A stretch of DNA of 12,574 nt. Origin: Xanthobacteraceae bacterium (GTDB lineage: Bacteria > Pseudomonadota > Alphaproteobacteria > Rhizobiales > Xanthobacteraceae). The position numbers and the translations under genes are program-made. The stretch is from positions 1 to 12,574 of the forward strand of contig JASHVC010000007.1 of the NCBI GenBank assembly GCA_030039655.1, in the 5' to 3' direction. The notes under the pieces are model-generated. The model was not told the DNA's origin. It did no database searches and worked only from the letters and a program-made list of their open reading frames with translations. Position 1 is the stretch's first letter. Each line of letters opens with the position of its first letter. Below are positions 7,568-12,574 of the stretch, piece after piece.

Positions 7568-9262
7568 ATGACGACCAGTTATGATGTGATCATCGTTGGC
7601 GGCGGCGCGGCAGGCTGTGTGCTGGCCAACCGTTTATCGGCGCGCTCGAACACGCGCGTGCTCTTGCTTGAGGCGGGGAGCGACGCGCCGCCGGGCGCCG
7701 AGCCCAGCGATATTCTCGATAGCTACCCGCGCTCTTATTACAACGACGCCTATTTCTGGCCCGACCTGAAAGTGCACTGGCGGCGCAAGGATGATTCGCC
7801 GCTGGTCGGATTCTCCCAGGGCCGCGTCATCGGCGGCGGTTCCAGCGTGATGGGCATGGTCGCCTACCGCGGCACGCCCGACGACTATGCGGAATGGCTC
7901 AAGCTCGGTGCCGCCGGCTGGGGCTGGGACGACGTGCTGCCCTACTTTCGCAAGCTTGAGAATGAACTCGATTTCGACGGCGCACTGCACGGCAAGGACG
8001 GTCCGGTGCCAATCCGGCGCACGAAGGCCGAGGATTGGGCACCGCTGGCCAAAGCCGTGCATGAATTCGCGCAGGAACGGCAGATACCGTTCATCGCCGA
8101 CATGAATGCGGATTTCCGTGATGGTTACGGTGCGGTGCCCATGAGCAACTGGCCGCGCAAGCGCGCGTCGGCGGCGATCTGCTATCTCGACGCGCCAACG
8201 CGCCGCCGTGCCAACTTGACCATCGTTTCCCGCGCGTTTGTTACCGGACTGCTGTTCGATGGCCGCCGCGTCAGGGGCGTCACCGCGAGGATCGGCGGCG
8301 AGCGAAAAGAGTTTCGGGCGCGCGACATCATCGTCTCGCTGGGCGGCATCCACTCGCCGGCATTTTTGATGCGGGCCGGGATCGGCGCCGCGAAGGAGCT
8401 GCGCCAACAGGGCATCGATGTGCGTTCCGATCTGCCGGGAGTGGGAAAAAATCTCTCCAACCACGCCATTTTGTTCATCGGTCTGCTGCAGAAGCCCGGC
8501 GCGCGGCAAGCGCGACGAATCCGGCCGCACCCGATGACATGCTTCCGGTATTCCTCGAACCTGCCGGGCGCGCCGCCGTTCGATATGTACATCAACGTGC
8601 AATGCAAGACGTCATGGAGCCCGCTCGGCTCGCAAGTAGCCAATCTGGCGCCGTCGCTCTTGAAACCGATGGCGCGCGGGCGCGTGTCGCTCGTCTCCGC
8701 CGACCCGATGTCGCGCCCGCTGGTCGAGTTCAACTTCATCGGCCACGACCTCGACCTGCAGCGCTTCATGCAGGGTTTCCGCCGCTGCGTCGAAATTCTG
8801 GGGCACGACGCGGTGCGCGCCATGGCGCGCCTGACCTTTCCGGTCAAATTCTCCGATCGGCTGCGGCGGCTCAATCGCATCACGCCGGCGAACCGGATCA
8901 AAAGCACGGCGATTGGCGCACTCATCGATCTGGCGCCGCCGCTCGCCGGTCCGATCTTTGCGACGCTCGCCGACCGCCGCGTCGATCTCGCGGCCCTTGT
9001 GGAGGATGACGACGCGCTCGCCGAACATATCCGGCAGAACGTCGCCGGCACCTTTCATCCGGTTGGCACGTGCCGCATGGGCGACCCGAACGACCCAGCG
9101 GTGGTGACTGATCCTGCGGGCCGCGTGCGCGGCATCGAAGGCCTGCGCGTGATCGATGCCTCGATTATGCCGACGCTGCCGCGCGGCAACACCAACATCC
9201 CGACCATCATGGTGGCGGAAAAGCTTGCCGACGCGATGCTGATCACCAATTCCGCAGGCTAA
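7568..9262 (+). CDS. GMC-family FAD-dependent oxidoreductase (alcohol/choline dehydrogenase-like)
   Basis: Flavoenzyme of 564 aa, full length for the glucose-methanol-choline family, oxidising an alcohol group. The N-terminal Rossmann motif VIIVGGGAAGCVLANRLS (glycines 11-13 and 16) and Glu35 bind FAD. The first GMC signature is QGRVIGGGSSVMGMVAYRG, and GGIHSPAFLMRAGIG resembles the second. The C-terminal half has catalytic His497 in TFHPVGTCRMG and Asn541 in PRGNTNIPTIM. The 44-residue spacing and His/Asn pairing are as in choline oxidase rather than the His/His pair of glucose oxidase. No signal peptide is seen. It lies 24 bp after hcrB and is probably co-transcribed, so its substrate is more likely a catabolic intermediate such as an aryl or alicyclic alcohol than choline; no bet genes are nearby. 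Substrate unknown. Confidence 0.88.
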   Translation: MTTSYDVIIVGGGAAGCVLANRLSARSNTRVLLLEAGSDAPPGAEPSDILDSYPRSYYNDAYFWPDLKVHWRRKDDSPLVGFSQGRVIGGGSSVMGMVAYRGTPDDYAEWLKLGAAGWGWDDVLPYFRKLENELDFDGALHGKDGPVPIRRTKAEDWAPLAKAVHEFAQERQIPFIADMNADFRDGYGAVPMSNWPRKRASAAICYLDAPTRRRANLTIVSRAFVTGLLFDGRRVRGVTARIGGERKEFRARDIIVSLGGIHSPAFLMRAGIGAAKELRQQGIDVRSDLPGVGKNLSNHAILFIGLLQKPGARQARRIRPHPMTCFRYSSNLPGAPPFDMYINVQCKTSWSPLGSQVANLAPSLLKPMARGRVSLVSADPMSRPLVEFNFIGHDLDLQRFMQGFRRCVEILGHDAVRAMARLTFPVKFSDRLRRLNRITPANRIKSTAIGALIDLAPPLAGPIFATLADRRVDLAALVEDDDALAEHIRQNVAGTFHPVGTCRMGDPNDPAVVTDPAGRVRGIEGLRVIDASIMPTLPRGNTNIPTIMVAEKLADAMLITNSAG

Positions 9263-9264
9263 AA

Positions 9265-9298
9265 AAATCGCAACTGTCCAAGGCTTACGATTTGTTTT
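9265..9298 (+). terminator. Possible intrinsic terminator after the hcr-GMC operon
   Basis: AAATCGCAA (9265-9273) pairs with TTACGATTT (9285-9293) with one mismatch across an 11-nt loop, followed by a T-rich run (TTTGTTTT, 9291-9298). It begins 3 bp after the GMC stop codon. The stem is A/T-rich and weak, so confidence is modest. Confidence 0.35.
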
Positions 9299-9344
9299 CG
9301 CAAGCTAGAATCGAATACTCTAAGTCAACCTTTAGCTTAGAAAC

Positions 9345-9527
9345 TCAGTATGCTGGTTTAACTATGAAATCTACTTCACTTTTGTCCTGATAAACCTGAT
9401 CGTTATCTTGGGAGGGCTCTTTATTTACGTATCGCTCATAGGTTCGAGCATTCAATCGTAGTAATTTTTCGGAGCATGCCTTCTCTTCACGATCTTGCAG
9501 CCCACCGCCCGCTGCGCGTCGTTTCAT
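9345..9527 (-). CDS. Possible 60-aa small protein divergent from the deaminase
   Basis: A minus-strand frame of 60 residues starts at ATG 9527 with AGGTGG 5 nt upstream, a credible ribosome site; a GTG at 9536 is the only other start. The product is highly charged and hydrophilic: basic MKRRAAGGG head, then REEKACSEKLLRLNARTYERY, an Asp/Gln/Ser-rich middle, and the tail VDFIVKPAY. No membrane segment or known motif is visible and I do not recognise the family. It lies in the A/T-rich islet, 81 bp from the divergent deaminase gene. The inverted repeat TCTAAG/CTTAGA (9319-9341) just past its stop could end its transcript. It may instead be a chance frame overlying a regulatory RNA. Confidence 0.35.
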   Translation of the reverse strand: MKRRAAGGGLQDREEKACSEKLLRLNARTYERYVNKEPSQDNDQVYQDKSEVDFIVKPAY

Positions 9528-9592
9528 GGTGACCACCTGAAGTTGAATTGATTTCGAATCATGCTAACAGTTCTAGGCTCGGTTGTGAATTC

Positions 9593-9608
9593 GGAAAATT
9601 AATTTTCC
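9593..9608 (+). promoter_or_regulatory. 16-bp perfect palindrome abutting the deaminase start codon
   Basis: GGAAAATTAATTTTCC is perfectly self-complementary and ends one base before ATG 9609. It occupies the place where a Shine-Dalgarno should be, and none is present. It could be a repressor operator over a near-leaderless start or an RNA structure that hides the initiation site. Another small dyad, GATT-TCG-AATC, is at 9550-9560. Confidence 0.5.
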
Positions 9609-11159
9609 ATGCTTAAGCGCGTTCCCTTTCCCGAACTTTTCTTTGGATTTGTGGCTCCAATTGGAGTCGATTTACCTCCCACAATCGAGATTTTTGCCCA
9701 AAGTCTCCATCACCTTGGCTACAAGGTGAGAGTGATAAAGGTCACCGATGTGTTTGACGAGATTCCAGGCATCTCTGTCAGACGTGCTCAAAAGCCGCTC
9801 GCCGATCGCTATAAGACGTACATTAAGTTCGGCAATGCAGTACGCAAGAAATGCAAAGACAACGAAATACTCGCTGCGCTGACCATCGCTTGGATCTTCC
9901 TTTCCCGAAAATTCTATCCAGACAAAACACCAAAAGCCGAAGAACGAGTCGCGTACCTGATTCATCAGTTCAAACGAAAGGAGGAAGTCGATCTTTTTAG
10001 AAGTGTGTATGGAAGACTGTTCTTCCAAATATCGGTTTATTCGTCGCGAAAAATGCGAGCCGAATCTCTATCTAGAAAGTTCGCCGCTGACGCACAAGAT
10101 TCGGATTTCGACAAATATCGCGGGCCGGCTGAAGACCTTATTAGAATAGACGAGAACGAACTCGAAACAGCGCACGGTCAGCGTCTACGACAGGTTTTTC
10201 ATCTCGCAGATTTCATCATAAACAAAGATAGCACTGAAGATGAGAAGAGTCAGACAGGACGATTTATCGAACTGTTATTCGGAAATAACGCTAGATCGCC
10301 GAATAAGTCGGAATACGGAATGTATATTGCGAAATCCGCCAGTTTGCGCTCTCTCGATTTATCTCGGCAAGTCGGAGCGGCGATCTTCTCTTCGCAAGGA
10401 GAAGTTATCACTATGGGATGCAACGAAGTCCCAAAGGGCGACGGAGGTACCTATTGGAGCGATGAAATCTGGGACGACCGAGATTACAAACGCAAAGAAG
10501 ACCCAAACGAGAAAATTAAACACCAAAATCTCGTAGAACTCCTCTCGCGAATGCGTAAGGCATATTTTAAATCTGATGTGTCGGACGATTTAGAAGAAAT
10601 ATTTAGGTCACGTGCGGTTCAGGATTCGAAGGTTATGGAGTCACTAGAGTACGGACGTATAATCCATGCGGAAATGTCGGCGATTGCAGACGCGGCTCGT
10701 CTTGGCCGCTCCGTGAAGGACGCGATACTTTTTTGTACTACGTTCCCCTGTCATATCTGCGCGAAACACATTGTGGCGTCGGGCATAAAGAGGGTTGTCT
10801 TTCTTGAGCCGTACCCAAAGAGTCATGCATTCGATCTACACTATGATTCGATCAAAGTGGAGGGCGAGGCTGCGGCAGGATATGACGACTACCCAAAAAC
10901 AGAATTTATCCATTTTTCGGGAGTTTCGCCACGGCGCTATCGCGACTTCTTTGAGAAGGCTAGCCGGAAGAGCTCAAATGAGACATTCTTAGAATGGGGC
11001 CAAAGTGGGCCACGGCCAATAATTGATGTAAAATTACCTATTTGGTGTTTGTTGGAAGCGTCGGTGTGCTCAGATATCCCGGCAACGTTGAGAAGTGCTG
11101 CCAAACGCTTGAGCAAACGACCGGTCGAATGGAATCCTCCGGATCGGCAGGCAACCTGA
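9609..11159 (+). CDS. Anti-phage dCTP/dCMP deaminase, AvcD/DCD type
   Basis: A 516-aa two-domain protein. Residues about 8-45 (ELFFGFVAPIGVDLPP...LGYKVRVIKVTDVFDE) look like the start of a P-loop kinase-like domain with a degenerate Walker A lacking GK[S/T]. The middle is charged and variable. The C-terminal cytidine/deoxycytidylate deaminase domain starts near SLDLSRQVGAAIFSSQGEV and carries the zinc site: His353 and catalytic Glu355 (HAEMSAIADAA), then Cys381 and Cys384 (PCHICAKHI). This architecture and length match deaminases that deplete dCTP/dCMP during phage infection (AvcD of Vibrio, DCD of E. coli); a housekeeping dCMP deaminase is about 150-200 aa. In Vibrio a small RNA, AvcI, encoded just upstream holds the enzyme off. 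Here the gene sits alone in an A/T-rich islet with a palindrome at its start. It ends 4 bp from the convergent Rieske gene. Defence function is inferred from family. Confidence 0.85.
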   Translation: MLKRVPFPELFFGFVAPIGVDLPPTIEIFAQSLHHLGYKVRVIKVTDVFDEIPGISVRRAQKPLADRYKTYIKFGNAVRKKCKDNEILAALTIAWIFLSRKFYPDKTPKAEERVAYLIHQFKRKEEVDLFRSVYGRLFFQISVYSSRKMRAESLSRKFAADAQDSDFDKYRGPAEDLIRIDENELETAHGQRLRQVFHLADFIINKDSTEDEKSQTGRFIELLFGNNARSPNKSEYGMYIAKSASLRSLDLSRQVGAAIFSSQGEVITMGCNEVPKGDGGTYWSDEIWDDRDYKRKEDPNEKIKHQNLVELLSRMRKAYFKSDVSDDLEEIFRSRAVQDSKVMESLEYGRIIHAEMSAIADAARLGRSVKDAILFCTTFPCHICAKHIVASGIKRVVFLEPYPKSHAFDLHYDSIKVEGEAAAGYDDYPKTEFIHFSGVSPRRYRDFFEKASRKSSNETFLEWGQSGPRPIIDVKLPIWCLLEASVCSDIPATLRSAAKRLSKRPVEWNPPDRQAT

Positions 11160-11163
11160 GTAT

Positions 11164-11532
11164 TTACTCCGGGATGCTCACGTAAATCTGCCCGTCGCGT
11201 ACCGCGACTTTCACGGGCGTCAGGCGCACGGATGGGTCGCCGGGATGGCAGCCGGTGGCGAGATCGTACTCGTAGCCATGCCACGGGCAGACGATGTGGC
11301 GGGCTTTGCCGAAGCGCAGTCCGGCGCTCTTCTTGTCGGGGGTGATGACTTCCTCGACCTTGTTGAAAATCTTGCCCTGGCAAACCGGGCCGCCGGCGTG
11401 CGGGCACATATTCTCGTAGGCGAGCACCTTGCTGCCGTTGCGGAAGATGCCGACTTCAAGCTGATCCACCGAGAGGACCCGATAATCGCCATCGGCGATA
11501 TCGCTCAGCTTGCCTACCGCGATTTCGTCCAT
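11164..11532 (-). CDS. Rieske [2Fe-2S] ferredoxin-like protein
   Basis: Small soluble electron-transfer protein, 122 aa from ATG 11532, single-domain Rieske size. The cluster ligands are in MCPHAGGPVC (Cys and His) and IVCPWHGYEYD (Cys and His), the C-x-H...C-x2-H pattern of ring-hydroxylating dioxygenase ferredoxins and NirD-like proteins. Start choice: GGAGGG lies 4 nt before ATG 11532, and the GTG at 11544 that would add four residues partly forms that ribosome site. No signal peptide or membrane anchor is seen, so it is cytoplasmic. No oxygenase or reductase partner is in the window. It lies downstream of the amidohydrolase and a small hypothetical gene on the same strand, separated by a palindromic repeat. 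Its stop is 4 bp from the convergent deaminase stop. A role in electron supply to an oxygenase of aromatic breakdown is inference. Confidence 0.88.
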   Translation of the reverse strand: MDEIAVGKLSDIADGDYRVLSVDQLEVGIFRNGSKVLAYENMCPHAGGPVCQGKIFNKVEEVITPDKKSAGLRFGKARHIVCPWHGYEYDLATGCHPGDPSVRLTPVKVAVRDGQIYVSIPE

Positions 11533-11555
11533 TTCACCCTCCACTATTTGTTTGG

Positions 11556-11660
11556 CCTCACCCTGAGGTGCTCGGCCGCGGGCCGAGCCTCGAAGGGCGA
11601 GGCCGCGGCGCCTCGGCCTGCATCCTTCGAGGGCCGCTTCGCGGCCACCTCAGGATGAGG
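11556..11660. repeat. 105-bp nested palindromic repeat (REP/MITE-like)
   Basis: The outer arms at 11556-11570 (CCTCACCCTGAGGTG) and 11646-11660 are inverted with 14 of 15 matches. Inside are the perfect hairpin GCTCGGCC-GCG-GGCCGAGC (11570-11588), the inverted pair CCTCGAAGG/CCTTCGAGG (11588-11596 and 11624-11632), a central CGAGGC/GCCTCG pair (11598-11615), and GGCCGC-TTC-GCGGCC (11632-11646). The whole can fold as a branched cruciform. CCTCA...TGAGG-bounded repeats of this kind are frequent between genes in Bradyrhizobium-like genomes (my recollection). No ORF is inside. It lies between the 124-aa gene and the Rieske gene and would be in their transcript if they form one operon. Confidence 0.8.
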
Positions 11661-11677
11661 TTTTGATTCTGAGCCAT

Positions 11678-12052
11678 TCATTCAATTCCCGGCGGGCGAT
11701 GAAACCAGATCGCCACGTCGAACATGTTGAGATCGGCGGCGCGGATCATGCCGCAAGCCGTGACTACGGTTTCGGTCGCGGTCACCGCGTGCTGCGGAAA
11801 TGGCACGACCTCATGGCCGCGCCGTTCCACTTTCGCCGCATATACTTTTACAGCGGCGCTGAGAACCTGTTGCAGCGTTTTGTCCGGGATCGCGTCGGGC
11901 TCACCGCGCTTGAGCGCGGCGCGTGCGGCGGCGCAGAAGTCAGTCGTCTTGGCGCCCGCAGACCTGACAACAGACTTGGCGCCGTTGCGCGCCAGCTTGC
12001 GGCTCGGTTTGCCGCTCCGCTTGGCCGCTTTGCGCTGCAGCGCCTTGGCCAT
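11678..12052 (-). CDS. Hypothetical protein with basic Ala/Lys-rich N-terminus
   Basis: A 124-aa protein of unknown function. The first 34 residues are low-complexity and strongly basic (MAKALQRKAAKRSGKPSRK and onward). A more ordered part follows, with an acidic-basic helical stretch (PDKTLQQVLSAAVKVYAAKV) and a C-terminal region ending AADLNMFDVAIWFHRPPG. No signal peptide, metal motif or catalytic signature is evident. It starts 6 bp after the amidohydrolase stop, so the two are very likely translated from one mRNA. Its Shine-Dalgarno is weak, consistent with coupling. The NGAK tetrapeptide in its basic head recurs in the basic C-terminal tail of the amidohydrolase. GC content and codon use match the chromosome. 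I judge it a real gene from the tight spacing and from being the only open frame between its neighbours on this strand; its function stays open. Confidence 0.7.
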   Translation of the reverse strand: MAKALQRKAAKRSGKPSRKLARNGAKSVVRSAGAKTTDFCAAARAALKRGEPDAIPDKTLQQVLSAAVKVYAAKVERRGHEVVPFPQHAVTATETVVTACGMIRAADLNMFDVAIWFHRPPGIE

Positions 12053-12058
12053 CCGGCT

Positions 12059-12574
12059 TCAGGCCGTGACCGGCTCGCGCCGCGCCGGCGCCTTCTTGGC
12101 CCCGTTCTTCGCGGCCGTCATCTTGTTCTTGGGCACTTCAAGATTGAACAGCCGCGCCGCGTTCAGGCCGAGGATATTGCGTTTGGCCTGCTCGTTGAGG
12201 AACGGCAGCGTGGTGATCGAGTTCGGCAGGTCAAAGTCCCAATGGGGCCAGTCGGACGCGAACAACAGTTGCGTGTCGGCGTTCACGGCCTTGAAGGTCG
12301 CTTCCGTCAGATCGATGTTGGAGCGTTCCAATGGTTGGCTCGAATAATACATGTCGCGCATGTAGTCGCTCGGCTTGCGCTTAAGCAGCGGCGCCTCCGA
12401 GGAACGCATCATGTATTCGGAATCGAGCCGCTGCATGAGGAACGGAATCCACGCCAAACCGCTTTCGATCCAGATGACCTTGAGTTTGGGGAAGCGCTCG
12501 GGCAGGCCGTTGATGATCCAGTTCGTCATGTGAATGATGTTGTAATAGACGAACGAGATGGCGTGCATGGAGAT
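12059..12574 (-). CDS. Amidohydrolase-2 family metal-dependent hydrolase (N-terminus beyond window edge)
   Basis: C-terminal 171 residues of a TIM-barrel hydrolase of the Amidohydrolase_2 group, which includes decarboxylases and lactone hydrolases of aromatic breakdown (ACMSD-like, 2-pyrone-4,6-dicarboxylate lactonase-like). Visible family features are LPERFPKLKVIWIESGLAWI followed by PFLMQRLDSEY, the segment MRDMYYSSQPLE, and LLFASDWPHWDFD, whose first Asp is the conserved catalytic/metal residue. NILGLNAARLFNLE is the usual family ending. A basic, Ala/Lys-rich tail (KNKMTAAKNGAKKAPARRE) follows and is not part of the fold. The frame continues past the window end upstream of the internal Met at 12568, so the metal-binding HxH at the N-terminus is not seen. 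First of a minus-strand unit with the 124-aa protein and probably the Rieske gene. The substrate cannot be assigned. Confidence 0.88.
   Translation of the reverse strand: MSMHAISFVYYNIIHMTNWIINGLPERFPKLKVIWIESGLAWIPFLMQRLDSEYMMRSSEAPLLKRKPSDYMRDMYYSSQPLERSNIDLTEATFKAVNADTQLLFASDWPHWDFDLPNSITTLPFLNEQAKRNILGLNAARLFNLEVPKNKMTAAKNGAKKAPARREPVTA

Larger units (their letters stand above)
9263..11163. other. A/T-rich islet carrying a defence-type deaminase
   Basis: Composition changes abruptly after the GMC gene. Line-sized samples counted by eye give 22/60 G+C at 9541-9600 and 24/60 at 10261-10320, against 35/60 at 5281-5340 in hcrA. Codons such as TTT, AAA, ATA and TAT, rare in the flanks, are frequent. 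High GC returns at the Rieske gene. The 346-bp lead-in (9263-9608) holds a possible terminator, a small divergent ORF and a palindrome. I see no integrase, transposase, tRNA or convincing flanking direct repeat, so the mechanism of entry is unknown. Confidence 0.6.

Noticed and set aside
7634..8602. A 322-codon minus-strand frame opposite the GMC gene, and similar frames at 4110-4856, 5760-6608 and 8182-9051
   Set aside because: All are antisense to genes with intact catalytic motifs and have compositions typical of reverse-strand shadows.
7568..9262. Choline dehydrogenase (betA) as the identity of the GMC gene
   Set aside because: The catalytic pair resembles choline oxidase, but no betB, betI or transporter is nearby and the gene is tied to the hcr genes, so choline is not supported as substrate.
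9255..11151. A short GCAGGC repeat at both ends of the islet as a target-site duplication
   Set aside because: Only 6 bp, G/C-rich and not exactly at the composition borders; expected by chance in this sequence.
11724..12347. A 207-codon plus-strand frame across the hypothetical gene and the amidohydrolase
   Set aside because: It spans two minus-strand genes, one with clear amidohydrolase motifs, and has no recognisable domain.
1..12574. CRISPR arrays, tRNA or rRNA genes, transposases
   Set aside because: No regularly spaced direct repeats, no tRNA-like cloverleaf and no transposase-like frame were seen on either strand.

Overview
The window looks like chromosome of an alphaproteobacterium of the Rhizobiales, most like the Bradyrhizobium/Rhodopseudomonas/Xanthobacteraceae side. 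The grounds are high-GC coding with strong third-position G/C bias, a urt urea-transport locus, a 4-hydroxybenzoyl-CoA-reductase-type gene set, and a nested palindromic intergenic repeat of a style common in those genomes. This is inference from gene content; no rRNA or tRNA is present.

Left part (1-2841, minus strand): the start of a urea ABC transporter operon. urtA (urea-binding protein) is followed by urtB (permease, cut by the window edge), with a perfect GC-rich hairpin between them. A near-perfect sigma-54 promoter (TGGCAC-N5-TTGC) lies about 60 bp ahead of urtA, with two dyads further upstream in activator-like positions. This fits nitrogen-controlled expression.

Middle (3104-9262, plus strand): a catabolic run. 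It encodes a hot-dog acyl-CoA thioesterase, then the three subunits of a molybdenum 4-hydroxybenzoyl-CoA reductase (2Fe-2S subunit, Mo subunit, FAD subunit with the extra cysteine-rich 4Fe-4S loop), then a GMC-family FAD alcohol dehydrogenase/oxidase. The last four genes are packed at 19, -1 and 24 bp and are probably one transcript. The exact substrate cannot be read from the sequence; an aromatic CoA thioester is the best guess. No CoA ligase or ring-reducing enzyme is in the window.

Islet (about 9263-11163): an abruptly A/T-rich stretch. It carries a 516-aa deaminase with a degenerate P-loop-like N-terminus and a C-terminal zinc deaminase domain, the architecture of the anti-phage dCTP deaminases (AvcD/DCD). 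A 16-bp perfect palindrome touches its start codon, and a possible 60-aa divergent small ORF lies upstream. It looks like a horizontally acquired defence gene dropped between the 3' ends of two convergent metabolic units.

Right part (11164-12574, minus strand): a second metabolic unit. It has an amidohydrolase-2 family enzyme (cut by the window edge), an unrecognised small basic-headed protein 6 bp behind it, a 105-bp nested palindromic repeat, and a Rieske 2Fe-2S protein.
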